In this document: in pieces, positions 21,116 to 31,965 of the stretch
How positions within the stretch are numbered: position 1 is the stretch's first letter
How the letters are laid out: the number at the start of each line of letters is the position of its first letter
DNA from: Actinostola sp. cb2023
Taxonomy: Eukaryota > Cnidaria > Anthozoa > Actiniaria > Actinostolidae
NCBI GenBank assembly: GCA_033675265.1
Contig: JAUJYZ010000324.1
Span: 247,501 to 311,500, forward strand
DNA: 64,000 bases
Direction of reading: 5' to 3'
Notes under the pieces: model-generated
The model's input: only the letters and a program-made list of their open reading frames with translations
The model's database searches: none
What the model was told of the DNA's origin: nothing
Translations under genes and position numbers: made by a program

Positions 21116-21561
21116 TGACCTCTAAGTGGAGTTACCAATCAAGCACATTGAACTTAACTCCAAAACACCTGTGAGAATAAACTATATGAGACACAGTTAA
21201 AAGCTTTTCATGCATTCAGACTTTCATCAAAGCTTTTAGTGGCTGTCTGGGAATGCCGAATGATCACGGAATTAAAAACCTTTGACTTCTGAAACCGATC
21301 CTTGGAAAATGCGGTTGTGATATTGAAAAAACTGATATCAGTTGATCAGATAGCAGCCGATGTTGTGAATTTCGAAATCGCCGTATTTTAATCCTACTAA
21401 TTAGTATTTTATTCTAATTAGAAAGATATCTCCTTTTGTAATTAGGATAATTTAAGATATTTTGAAACATAATTTATTTGACACGTTCGATATTGAATCT
21501 ATTCGCTCACCTATGCTGAAAAATGTTCCCTTCCGTTCACATGTATTTGTTTGTTTACTTG

Positions 21562-22195
21562 TTCATTGATCCATTCATTTATTTATTTATTTATTCAATC
21601 ATTCATTCATTCATCCATTCATTCATTCATTCATTCATTCATTCATCCATCCATCCATTCATTCATTCATTCATTTTTTCATTCATTAATTATTTCGCTT
21701 AATAATTTCATTCATTCATTCATTCATTCATTCATTCATTCATTCATTCATTCATTCATTCATTCATTCATTCATTCATTCATTCATTCATTCATTCATT
21801 CATTCATTCATTCATTCATTTATCCATCCATTCATCCATCCATCCGTCCATTCACTCATCCATCCATTCATCCATTCATTCATCCATCCATTCATCCATT
21901 CATTTTTTCATTCATTAATTATTTCGCTTAATAATTTCATTCATTCATTCATTCATTCATTTATCCATCCATCCATCCATCCATCCATCCATCCATCCAT
22001 CCATTCATTCATCCATCCATTCATTTTTTCATTCATTAATTATTTCGCTTAATAATTTCATTCATTCATTCATTCATTCATTTATCCATCCATTCATTCA
22101 TCCATCCATCCATTCATCCATCCATCCATCCATCCATTCATTTTTTCATTCATTCATTATTTCGCTTAATAATTTCATTCATTCATTTATTTATT
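21562..22195. repeat. (ATTC/ATCC)n array with higher-order repeats
   Basis: An ATTC and ATCC array in opposite orientation to the one 450 bp upstream. A 45-bp spacer (CATTTTTTCATTCATTAATT followed by ATTTCGCTTAATAATTTC) recurs at about 21672, 21902, 22025 and 22140, showing amplification of a larger unit. Confidence 0.97.
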
Positions 22196-23858
22196 TTCAG
22201 TTCTTTCGACTTCTCAATTATCAGAAATTAAGGAGAAGAAAAATATCCCTTTCCTAATAAATTAATCTTCAATCATCATGCTTATCGACTGAAAAAGTAA
22301 ACGACCATCATTCGGCTACTCCCCTAAAGGGCTCTGATCTCTGAATTATCTTCTCCTATATAAACTAAGCGCCTTTGCCTCGAGCAATGATGACGGCTGG
22401 GCAAATTACTCATTCGATTAGCGAGAGATATTCCGATCTGTTGACTATAATACATATCCGTCACTGAGCTGCGGTTGTGGCCAGTTTATTCCATTTTTTC
22501 TCTTTTAAAAACCGATGTTTTCATTATCAACAGAGTACTATTTATTTACAAGCAGTATCGTATAATATTTCCACTTCATAAACGCTTTTTAGTAGTCCTT
22601 TTTGAAGAAATGGTCGCGAAAATATCACTGAGCTGCGCGCGTTAACATACGGCCTAGTACTCAAGCTGAGCTTTGATTCTTCTCAACTTTGACTTCGTTG
22701 TGTGGTCATTTCCTTTGCCAAATTAACGTAATTTTAGCTTTCTCTGAAGCTCAAACAATCCTCAAAATGTCAATCAAAAAAGTACTTGATTAAATATAAT
22801 ATTTATGTACGTAGTGGCAGCTCATTTAGACCAGTCAGTGATGCCAAACTTTGCCGTATTTGAAATATTTTCTATTTGTAGTCTGTTCTCGGTGCGTTTA
22901 AATTGCCCTCAGCTTTGAACTCATAAGTCGATTATATGCTTACTAGCTTCTCTATTGGATATAGACACGAACACAAATGAATTAGAAGCTATTTTTATTC
23001 AAAAATGACTACAAAAGTACAAATCAAAACTCAATCGAAATTCAGTTTGACTTCAATTCATTCAAATTCGCCCGCCCTTTTTCAGACTATTTAAGGCTGC
23101 AGAAATGTATTAAAAGATACGAATGGGTTTTATGTCGTTTTAGTAAGAATCTTTCGAGTTTAGGAATACGAAATCTTGTTTTTAAATGTGAAAAAAAGAC
23201 GTACAAATTGAAGCTAAAATCTCGCTCTTTTGGCCATGATCGACTGACCTATTGGGCATTTAATAAACAAACGAACAACTCAGTGCTCAAAAAGATCGCT
23301 TTTACTTTCCTTTTCGCTTTGAATTTCTCAGATTCGTTTTGAATACGACATTACATCGAATAGTTTCTTTTAATTCAGAGTGAAATGAGCTCAGAGTTCT
23401 AATTATTTATCGAGGCAAAAAAAGACGCGCCGAGTCCAGCCGCTCACCACGTGTCTTAGTTCCCGGATGACGCATTGTTCCTGAGCCTATAGGTTACCGG
23501 GTTTCAATGAATGTTGTACGTAAATTCTAAAATGACAAGAAAACAATGAATTATGTATTCATTTAGTTCAGCACCTGTCTTTACGCTTATGGATATTTTC
23601 CTCTAAATCCCCACAAAAAAGTATAGAAAAAGGAACGCTTTAAATCGTCGAAAAACTCTGAAGTTGGAATCTCATTTTCAGGCAGCGTAGGAGTAGTTAG
23701 TTGGTCGTCATTTTCGGGTTTTAATGTTCATATATTATTCAGAGCAAGAGTTGCTTGTCGACTGATCATATTCAGCGCTCAAGCAGCGTCAACTCTCTGA
23801 CCAAATGGTTCCAGCGTCTGAAAGTTAATACGGTACGGACAAGACTGAAAAGGATGCC
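22196..23858. other. Upstream region of the Kv channel gene
   Basis: AT-rich non-coding sequence with no repeats of note and no supported ORF. The channel's promoter and 5' UTR should lie here. No unambiguous TATA box could be tied to a start site. Confidence 0.5.
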
Positions 23859-25307
23859 ATGATCTCTGAAACTAATCACTTCAAAGACAACTCCACACTC
23901 GAGCCGGTGGACGAAGAAAATGGAACCTATCATGACAAATGCATCAATGAGCCGTTCGACGAACACCACAAAAAGGGGAAACATATCATAGTCAACGTGA
24001 GCGGTCTTCGCTTCGAAACCTACGAGAAAACGCTCGGTAATTTTCCCGAAACGCTTCTGGGCTGTAGAGAGAAGCGAGAGGAATTCTACGATAGCTCGAC
24101 TAATGAGTACTTTTTCGATCGAAATAGGTCGACGTTTGAGGCGATATTGTTTTTCTACCAAACTAACGGTAAGCTAGTTCGACCAAACGGCGTTCCCTTC
24201 ATTCTGTTCATCGAAGAACTACGGTTTTTCGAAATTGGCCGTAAATATATCCAGCGCTTGGAAGAGGAAGAGGGATACTGTCAACAAGAAGAACGAATCC
24301 TCCCTGAAAATCAAGTTCAGAGGAAAATATGGGAACTTTTTGAGTATCCTGATAGTTCACAGGCCGCTCGCGTCATGGCCACTTTCTCTGTTTCAATAAT
24401 TTTATTGTCGATTGTTGTATTTTGCATTGAAACGATACCGATGTTTCGCTGTGTTTCGACTCCCGAGGGCAAAGGCTGCCCTCGTATCAACGCTACAAAC
24501 TCTACCGGTACACAGCCAAAGCCTAGAGAGGAACCAAGTATTGCATGGTTCGCAATAGAAGTCTTATGCATTGGATGGTTCACGATAGAATACGTTTTCC
24601 GCTTGCTCTCTTCACCTCAGAAGCTTATTTTCGCACGTTCTTTTCTCAACGTGATTGATCTGGTGGCGATTCTACCTTACTACATTACCCTCCCGATGGA
24701 GAACACCAAGATTACATCCCTCGCAGTTCTCCGTGTGATTCGCCTGGTTCGCGTATTCCGTATTTTCAAGCTCTCGCGCCATTCCCGCGGGCTTCAGGTT
24801 CTTGGACAGACGCTGCGGGCCAGCTCGCGGGAACTCGGAATGCTCATCTTCTTTTTATTCATTAGCGTCGTGTTATTCGCCAGCGCTGTTTACTACGCCG
24901 AGGAAGGATCGACGGAATCTAAATTCAGTAGCATCCCCGATGCCTTCTGGTGGGCGGTCGTAACCATGACAACAGTAGGCTACGGCGACATGTATCCCGT
25001 GACCTTCTGGGGCAAAGTGGTCGGGTCGATTTGTGCAATCTCGGGGGTGCTGACGATTGCTCTTCCTGTCCCCGTGATTGTGTCGAATTTTAACTATTTT
25101 TACAAGAGAGAACAGTTGGCGAGCTCGCTCGACATGGCCGAGAATGGCGAATACCCGTATGGGAACTACAACGGGACCGGCGAGGACACCGCGAACGAGC
25201 ACTGTGACTCGGTGAACGGGCCACTTGTCACTAGTCCCTCGGGAAAGCTATCACCGAGCGGGAAAAACACGTATAAATTGCAAATTAAGGTAGAAACGCC
25301 AGTGTAG
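23859..25307 (+). CDS. Shaker-type (Kv1-like) voltage-gated potassium channel
   Basis: A single uninterrupted ORF of 482 residues. It forms one subunit of a tetrameric potassium channel of the plasma membrane. Domains in order: T1 tetramerisation domain about 42-138 ([37 protein letters not shown]); S1 about 172-193; S2 about 228-249; S3 about 259-279; S4 287-307 with basic residues every third position (R292, R295, R298, R301, K304, R307); S5 about 325-346; pore helix 360-371; selectivity filter TVGYGD 372-377; S6 386-413 with the PVP hinge at 403-405. N-glycosylation sequons occur in the S1-S2 loop (NAT 211, NST 214). The tail ends in ETPV, a possible class I PDZ ligand. The T1 and S4-S6 sequences favour Kv1 over Kv2-4. 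A single coding exon is common for Kv1 genes. Confidence 0.96.
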   Translation: MISETNHFKDNSTLEPVDEENGTYHDKCINEPFDEHHKKGKHIIVNVSGLRFETYEKTLGNFPETLLGCREKREEFYDSSTNEYFFDRNRSTFEAILFFYQTNGKLVRPNGVPFILFIEELRFFEIGRKYIQRLEEEEGYCQQEERILPENQVQRKIWELFEYPDSSQAARVMATFSVSIILLSIVVFCIETIPMFRCVSTPEGKGCPRINATNSTGTQPKPREEPSIAWFAIEVLCIGWFTIEYVFRLLSSPQKLIFARSFLNVIDLVAILPYYITLPMENTKITSLAVLRVIRLVRVFRIFKLSRHSRGLQVLGQTLRASSRELGMLIFFLFISVVLFASAVYYAEEGSTESKFSSIPDAFWWAVVTMTTVGYGDMYPVTFWGKVVGSICAISGVLTIALPVPVIVSNFNYFYKREQLASSLDMAENGEYPYGNYNGTGEDTANEHCDSVNGPLVTSPSGKLSPSGKNTYKLQIKVETPV

Positions 25308-25390
25308 AGAATTTCACTGCAGTTCAAGGCATTTCATTGAGATGAAATGGGCAACGAAACGGCGCCGCCAAAGCCGCACGAGACGCCAAT

Positions 25391-26308
25391 GGGCTTGTGT
25401 TACCTGACTTTTTAAATATTCACCCAAGACAAACGAAAATACCATAACTGGAAAGAGCATGCTAAAGTTAGTAAAAGTGGAAAGTTTGAAGGGAATTAAG
25501 TAAATAGGGCAATAGTTACAGGCATTCAAACTTTACCTTTTTTGTATGGAAATGTATGTTGTCATGTTGGAGGACAAGCTTCACAAATCCTTGTGAAGGC
25601 GGGAATTGAAAATTTGAAAGCCTTTAAAGGGGGACTAGTACGTAAATCGTTCAAATTTTGATTTAGCTGAAACTTCACTGAAATAATCTCAAAGACCCAT
25701 ACAATCACTGGTTAATTTTTTTCTCGAAAATTCCAATGGGAAGTAATACATTTTAATGATGTTTTAGAGGTGTCAGTGACGTCACTTACTCAACCCAAAC
25801 TTCTTTGTATTTTGTGATCAAAATATCTGAACGGTTTGTTCAGATAACAGCTCTGCACTGAAGAAAACTAGTCAAGCAATCAATCCTAAGCACATATAAG
25901 GTAAGGAAACTCCTTCACACAAAAGTTTAGCTTCATAGAAATAAAATAATTCAAGACATTAAACATGAAGAAATGTATGGAGCGAAGTCGTGATGATTGT
26001 TTGGGTTGAGTAAGTGACGTCACTGACACCTCTAAAGATTCATAAAAATGTATATACTTCCCATTGGAATTTTTGAGAAAAAAATTAACCAGTGATTGTA
26101 TGGATCTTTGAGATTATTTCAGTGAAGTTTCAGCTAAATCAAACTTTGAACGATTTACGTACTAGTCCCCCTTTAACTTTTGTCTTATTTGCTCGATTCT
26201 TTTGAAATTTTCAACTTTTACTAACTTTAGCATGCTCTTTCAAGTTATGATATTTTCGTTTGTCTTCGGTGAAAATTTAAAAACTCACGTGACAGGTGAC
26301 ACAAGCCC
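25391..26308. mobile_element. Outer TIR element, related to 33.2 and 42.7 kb copies
   Basis: GGGCTTGTGTTACCTGACTT at the left pairs imperfectly with the right end (GACAGGTGACACAAGCCC). Pairing continues through ACCCAAGACAAACGAAAATA and GCATGCTAAAGTTAGTAAAA. Order and wording match the element at 33236-33494 (…GACATTTTAAATTT…CAACAAAAACAAAAATATAA…), so it is the same family, diverged. It is interrupted by the TTAA element at 25628. Confidence 0.75.
25628..26172. mobile_element. 545-bp element with TTAA target duplication
   Basis: The ends AGGGGGACTAGTACGTAAAT and ATTTACGTACTAGTCCCCCT are inverted, and arms of about 190 bp continue to GTGACGTCACTTACTCAACC. TTAA lies directly outside each tip (25624-25627 and 26173-26176). 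TTAA duplication is the mark of piggyBac- and Kolobok-type transposases. It has no coding capacity. Confidence 0.92.
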
Positions 26309-26644
26309 ATTTCTGAGCAAGACACTCGTGGTTTGTAGTCGTCTACGAATGGCACTGATAACTCCAATATATTATTCAAGGGCTGCTTTGGACTTCAGTT
26401 TTAATTGACATTATTTGGATAACAGTTTTTTAAATGAACTTTCATTCATGAGTTCAGCAAACGTTGCATGGCCGGGGATGATGAATTTCAGGTGTTTTCC
26501 CTGGGAACGAGTCACGTGATCAAGAATGGATTTTGCGGGAACTACGGTAGTTCAATGAAAATTATTATACCAATATGCTCTACATCCACGGAGGCTTTCG
26601 GTGATATAAACGGTTATAGTATTAGTGTGATAAACTAGTGCTGT

Positions 26645-26905
26645 GGGGGAACTGTGTGACACGCGGCCGAGAGGAACTGGGGCAGGCAACATGCATCAAC
26701 GAAGGTTTTTACAAGAAATAGCTAGTATTATGACCAGTTATGATATTAGAGTTGCGGGGGAACTGTGTGACACGCGGCCGAGAGGAACTGGGGCAGGCAA
26801 CATGCATCAACGAAGGTTTTTACAAGAAATAGCTAGTATTATGACCAGTTATGATATTAGAGTTGCGGAGGAGCTGTGTGCCACGCGGCCGAGAGGAACT
26901 GGGGC
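26645..26905. repeat. 111-bp tandem duplication, about 2.4 copies
   Basis: A 111-bp unit (GGAACTGTGTGACACGCGGC ... TATGATATTAGAGTTGCGG) occurs twice in full and once in part, at high identity. Because 111 is a multiple of three, an ORF spans the copies, but nothing else suggests coding. Confidence 0.93.
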
Positions 26906-27092
26906 TATACAAGAGCTAATTAATATCCATTTCATTGGAATTCAATTAATAATTTCAAGGATTTTTATGCAATTTTTTTCCATTCCAAAGGAGAAAGAGT
27001 TTTGTGTACTAGACGTCTTTCAGCGTCCCTGACAACGATCGTTGCCAAGGGCGATCTGGTGTATCAACTCTGCCAACCGCAAAGAAAAACTA

Positions 27093-27341
27093 TATATGCA
27101 TAATGACGTCATATGACTACAACTACCAGAATGCTTTGCGTATCTTCTTTTGTGAGATCATTAGTACCCTTTGTCTTAGTGAATTGTGAACTATTTATTA
27201 AACATTACTTGGCAGCTAAAACTGAATTACGTAATTTACAATTGAATGAATTACCTCACAAGCGAATAAAAAGCTAGAAAAAAAATGAAAATTCGCAAAG
27301 CATTCTGGTAGTTGAAGTCACATTACGTCATTATGCATATA
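27093..27341. mobile_element. MITE, about 250 bp
   Basis: TATATGCATAATGACGTCAT with CTACCAGAATGCTTTGCG at the left is inverted at the right as CGCAAAGCATTCTGGTAG with ATTACGTCATTATGCATATA. Confidence 0.82.
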
Positions 27342-27434
27342 GGGTCTATTGAACCACGCTTTAATTTTCGCGCGAAAACATATCGATAAAATATTTATAT
27401 TTGCTTTTACATATTTTTACTATATATCTATATA

Positions 27435-27752
27435 CAGTCATTCTCAAAAAGGTTGTCCAGATGAAAAGACTACAATACTACAATAAAGTCACGTGATTCA
27501 TTACCTTTTCAATTTCTGCGCGCGGAACTGCGAGTTGATATCAGCGGCATTACGTTCAGTTCTCACATAGCCTGATTTTCAGACGGCTCATGTGTCATTC
27601 AGAGCGTATGAAAATCAGGCTACACTCAATGCCGTGTACTTTTGCATCTCAAATTGAAATTCCACGCGAGGAAATTGAATAAATAATGAATCACGTGACT
27701 TTATTGTAGTATTGTAGTCTTTTCATCTGGACAACCTTTTTGAGAATGACTG
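27435..27752. mobile_element. MITE, 318 bp, CAGTCATTCTC termini, TA duplication
   Basis: CAGTCATTCTCAAAAAGGTT at the left and AACCTTTTTGAGAATGACTG at the right are exact inverts, with arms of about 70 bp reaching the CACGTGATTCATTA segment. TA flanks both ends. The first eight bases equal those of the element at 18002, suggesting a shared mobilising transposase. Confidence 0.93.
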
Positions 27753-27767
27753 TATATATACAGTATA

Positions 27768-27991
27768 CACCTATTTCAATAAACGTTGATCATGGACGAT
27801 CTGAAATGGATGATCTGAGACCAAGAGGAATTGTGGGTACGAGCTGCAGTTTTTAAATTTACATCATAGATCTAATAAGAATTTTGGACACTGGCAATTT
27901 CATGCGAATTACTATAAACCACCCACAATTCCTCTCGGTCTCAGATCATCCATTTCAGATCATCCATGATCAACGTTTATTGAAATAGGTG
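27768..27991. mobile_element. MITE, 224 bp, CACCTATTTCAATAAACG termini
   Basis: Termini CACCTATTTCAATAAACGTT and AACGTTTATTGAAATAGGTG are exact inverts and TA flanks both. Arms of about 75 bp include GATGATCTGAGACC. It lies 15 bp from the previous element. Confidence 0.92.
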
Positions 27992-27995
27992 TATA

Positions 27996-28560
27996 CTCGA
28001 TTGCAGAAAGGTTGTAGTATAACTACTTAATAACTGAGCGAGGTCAGTACAGGAAAATATCAGACCTAGGTCTTGTTGACTGTCGGTAAAATGACAGACG
28101 TCCGAGCCGTAGGCAAGGTTTCTACAAAAACGACCGAGGTCTGATATTTTCCTGTACTGATCGAGCGAGCGAGTTTATTTCAAAGTTGTTTATTATATGG
28201 CATAAATCGAGGGGAGACTATTTTTGGCGTGACAAAAAAATCAGTAATCGCCCGGCACGGATCGACATTATCGAGAATCTTATACCCGCTAAACAACCAA
28301 TCAGATCGCGCGCGATTTTAGCAGTTTATCTAATGAGATGCAAAATGTGAAAGCATCACTTATTTACTTCTAATATATCAGAAACATCAATTGTAGATAA
28401 GTATCGCATCAAACCAGGTTAAAACAGAATTTTCAGCGATATTTCGTGGTTAAACAGTTGTATTTTAGCATGTTTTACATTTTGCATCTCATTGGATATA
28501 TATGTATCTCATTAGATATTTGTACAAATGTATACTACAACCTTTCCGTGCAATCGAGTG
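27996..28560. mobile_element. 565-bp TIR element between two CACCTATT MITEs
   Basis: CTCGATTGCAGAAAGGTTGT at the left matches the inverse of the right end (ACAACCTTTCCGTGCAATCG). TA lies outside both tips. Inner inverted pairs include AGTACAGGAAAATATCAGAC with GTCTGATATTTTCCTGTACT, and ATGAGATGCAAAATGTGAAA with TTACATTTTGCATCTCAT. Part of the interior resembles 7170-7370. Confidence 0.82.
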
Positions 28561-28568
28561 TACTTATA

Positions 28569-28856
28569 CACCTATTCCAAATATCGTTGTCCGGGCCGAA
28601 AGCAACAAGCAAGAAGCTGACGACCGCAAAGGACTTTGGGAATCTCCTAATGAATTAATTTATCCGCGGTACTTGAGAAGTTATCCCTACGAGCGTTGAA
28701 TAGCAATCATTTGGAACTATTCGGCCATTTGAAAATGCATGTTGTCAAAATGTCTACTGATGAATAAATGAATAAGGAGAAAGTCCCAATGCCCTTTGCG
28801 GTAGTCAGCTTCTTGCTTGTTGCTTTCGGCGGGGACAACGATTTTTGGAATAGGTG
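28569..28856. mobile_element. MITE, 288 bp, CACCTATTCCAAA termini
   Basis: CACCTATTCCAAATATCGTT pairs with the inverse of the right end (AACGATTTTTGGAATAGGTG). The arms extend through AGCAACAAGCAAGAAGCTGA. TA flanks both ends. Confidence 0.9.
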
Positions 28857-29214
28857 TATACTATACAGTATATAAAACAAATCCTCCAAGACATTTGGAC
28901 CGCAAAAACAGTCCAAATGTGCAAGCTCTTATATACCTGAGTACTCTCACCTCCACCCTGGGGAGTTGTTGATACTCCAGCTTAACAACGGTCGTTGTCA
29001 GGAGCGTTCAAAGGGCTCTAGACATGTACAGCAGTGTATATTGTCAATTATACCTATATCGCACTTGTGGGATAATAGAACTCTACTATGAAGAGAACAA
29101 ATTGTGCTTGTTTTCATTTGCTCTCGCCACAGGTAGCCCAACATCAGTGTTTGTCCCGTATCATTCAATGGCGTCAATATATCGTACACCTAGAATGCGA
29201 AAAGCCGGATGCCA

Positions 29215-29805
29215 TTGCATCCATTACCCGGGTACCATTGTATCCATAACCCGGGTACCATTGTAGCCGGCCATTATCCCGGTACCATTGTTTCCATCCA
29301 TAACCCGGGTACCATTGTTTCCATCCATAACCCGGGTACCATCGTTTCCATCCATAACCCGGGTACCATTGTTTCCATCCATAACCCAGGTACCATTGTT
29401 TCCATCCATAACCCGGGTAATTGTATCCATAACCCGGGTACCATTGTATCCGGCCATTATCCCGGTACCATTGTTTCCATCCATAACCCGGTTACCATTG
29501 TAGCCGGCCGTAACCCGGGTAATTGTATCCATAACCCGGGTACCATTATATCCTGCCATTATACGGGTACCATTGTATCCATAACCCGGGTACCATTACT
29601 ACCATTGTATCCTACCAAAACCCGGTACCATGATATCCATAACCCGGGTACCATTGTTTCCATCCATAACCCGGGTAATTGTATCCATAACCCGGATACC
29701 ATTGTTTCCATCCAAAAGCCGGGTACCATTGTATTCGGTCATAACCCGGGTAATTGTATCCATATCTCGAGTACCATTGTATTCATAACCCGGGTACCAT
29801 TGAAT
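29215..29805. repeat. Minisatellite, CATAACCCGGGTACCATTGT unit
   Basis: About 24 units of 19-27 bp hold CCCGGGTACC (two nested 6-bp palindromes), separated by TTTCCATC, ATC or AGCCGGC linkers. Unit order varies in recurring triplets, which indicates higher-order amplification. The open frames on both strands are incidental. It ends 177 bp before the tRNA gene. Confidence 0.95.
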
Positions 29806-29981
29806 TGATATTTTATTTTACATTTTAAAAGTTTTTTTTTTAAAAAAAATTCCAGGTTTGAGTTTATATACTTGCTTAGTTCATGAATCTTATGATATCC
29901 TACTTTATACCTGTTCTAATCATAAACATCAGCAGGTAGTTCGTATATTTATTTAAAACTACATGCATTTTGATATCACGT

Positions 29982-30054
29982 GGTCCGTTAGCTCAGTCGG
30001 CAGAGCGTGGTGCTAATAACGCTAAGGTCATGGGTTCGAGCCCCATACGGACCA
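29982..30054 (+). tRNA. tRNA-Ile (anticodon AAU)
   Basis: A 73-nt cloverleaf. The acceptor stem is GGTCCGT/ACGGACC with discriminator A, and the D-arm region contains the A box TTAGCTCAGTCGG. The anticodon loop CTAATAA carries AAT (isoleucine after A34-to-inosine editing), and the T arm contains the B box GGTTCGAGCCC. CCA is not encoded. A T-run (TTTTTTT at 30062) just downstream is a typical polymerase III terminator. There is no intron. Confidence 0.95.
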
Positions 30055-30169
30055 GGTCAACTTTTTTTCCTAGTTTTTTTTTTCTTAAATATCTTTTTTC
30101 AAGGCTTTTCATTTCTTTGAATAATAGTTTTTCTTTTTTTCTTTCATTCTGCATTTTCTTCATCATATC

Positions 30170-31000
30170 ATTATATTCTTCCTTCCTTCCTCAGCTTTCT
30201 TCCTCCCTCATTGTTCCTTATTTCCTTCCTTTCTTCCTTCCTTCCTTCCTTCCTTCCTTTCTTCCTTCCTTCCTTCCTTCCTTCCTTCCTTCCTTTCTTT
30301 CTTCCTTCCTTTCTTCCTTCCTTTCTTTCTTTCTTTCTTCCTTCCTTCCTTTCTTTCTTCATTCCTTCCTTCCTTTCTTTCTTCCTTCCTTCCTTTCTTT
30401 CTTCCTTCCTCCTTCCTCGGCTTTCTTCCTTCGTTTCTTCTTCCTTTCTTTCTTCCTTTCTTTCTTCCATCCTTTCTTCCTTTCTTTCTTCCTTTCTTCC
30501 TTCCTTTCTTCCTTTCTTTCTTTCTTCTTTCTTTCTTTCTTTCTTCTTTCTTTCTTCCTTTCTTTCTTTCTTTCTTCCTTTCTTTCTTCCTTCCTTCCTT
30601 CCTTCTTCTTCCTTCCTTCCTTCCTTCCTTCCTTCCTTCCTTCCTTCCTTCCTTCCTTCCTTCCTTCCTTCCTTCCTTCCTTCCTTCCTTCCTTCCTTTC
30701 TTCCTTTCTTCTTCCTTCCTTCCTTTCCTTTTCCTTTCCTTCCTTTCTTCCTTCCTTCCTTTCCTTCCTTCCTTCCTTCCTTCCTTCCTTCCTTCCTTCC
30801 TTCCTTCCTTCCTTCCTTCCTTCTTTCTTTCTTCCTTTCTTCCTTTCTTCCTTTCTTCCTTTCTTTCTTTCTTCCTTTCTTCCTTTCTTCCTTTCTTCCT
30901 TCCTTCTTCCTTTCTTCCTTTCTTCCTTTCTTCCTTCCTTCCTTCCTTCCTTCCTTTCTTTCTTCTTTCCTTCCTTCCTTCCTTCCTTTCATCCCTCCAT
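30170..31000. repeat. (TTCC/TTTC)n polypyrimidine array
   Basis: An 800-bp homopyrimidine tract of TTCC and TTTC repeats begins about 115 bp after the tRNA. Its purine-strand counterpart, (GGAA)n, lies at 37768-38450. The long open frames are compositional. Confidence 0.97.
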
Positions 31001-31965
31001 ACTTCATTATCACTGTCTTTCTTTGTTTCATTTTCGAGGTTTTCGAAGCGGTCTTCGTACACGGCATCATTTATATTGTGCACCAACTTCAGCTGCATGT
31101 GATGTGACAAAGCCGTAGATGTGCATACCTGATTATCCGACCGCAGTTTTGGTCGAAAATTATTTCTACGTTTCTAGCTGTAGTTTCGTGTGTCAGTAGA
31201 TTATTAAACTGTATAGTCATACTATAGCACTTCAAAATAACCAAATCAATGACCTTCTCAAGTGGTAATTTATTGTTTGATATGACTTGAATTACGGTTC
31301 AGTAATCCTTGGTCCAATATCATGTGAATCATGTCATACTTAGCGCGAATGTATAACTTACACTGTCACAGTTCAATCTTATAATATGAAACTTTATTTT
31401 TCAGAAATATAATTTTAACTGTCGAGTTTTAACCGTTTGGAAAAGAATGTGTTGAAATTGTTATGAAATGATGTAAGAGATTTTAATTAGAAAAAGAAAT
31501 TCCTTCCTTCCTTCCTTCCTTCCTTCCTTCCTTCCTTTCATCCTTAGCTTCCATACTTCATTTTCACTGTCTTTCTTTGTTTCATTTTCGAAGAAGAAGA
31601 AGAAGAAGAAGAAGAAGAACAAGGCATCATTTATATTGTGCAGCAACTTCAGCTGCATGTGATGTGACAAAGAAGTAGATGTGCATACCTGAATCCGAAG
31701 AAGGAGAAACATCGGAAAAGTTTTGGTCTAAAATTGGAACATTTGGTACTTTTCTAGCTGTAGCCCCTGCGAATAGATTCGAAACTTATTCTTCTTTTAT
31801 TTCCTGTCAAAATAACCAAATGTTTGTTTCTCAAGTCGGTAATTTAATTTGATATGACTTGAATACGGTTCAGTAATACTTCAGTTTAATATATATTTTC
31901 GCATGTCAAACTTAGCACGAATGTATAACTTACGTACACTGTCACAGTTCAATCTTAATTATTGC
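30985..31965. repeat. Tandem duplication of about 450-530 bp
   Basis: Two diverged copies are at about 30985-31395 and 31530-31950. Shared anchors in the same order are TTCACTGTCTTTCTTTGTTTC (TATCACTG in copy 1), GCATCATTTATATTGTGCA, CAGCTGCATGTGATGTGACA, CAAAATAACCAAAT, TTGATATGACTTGAAT and GCGAATGTATAACTTAC. Copy 2 carries a (GAA)9 expansion at 31592 in place of the wording in copy 1. Each copy follows a (TTCC)n tract, so the microsatellite belongs to the duplicated unit. Confidence 0.88.

Noticed and set aside
26643..27032. A 129-codon ORF over a 111-bp tandem duplication
   Set aside because: Openness follows from a duplicated unit divisible by three. Peptide composition is not gene-like and there are no splice or start signals.
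29209..29808. A 199-codon ORF with repeated IHNPGTIVS-type peptide
   Set aside because: It is the translation of a minisatellite whose unit keeps several frames open; the antisense is open too, and there is no start context or domain.
30171..31118. Several ORFs of about 300 codons on both strands
   Set aside because: All are compositional products of the (TTCC/TTTC)n array. The same applies to ORFs over 32.7-33.2, 37.7-38.5, 52.7-53.1 and 61.1-61.8 kb.
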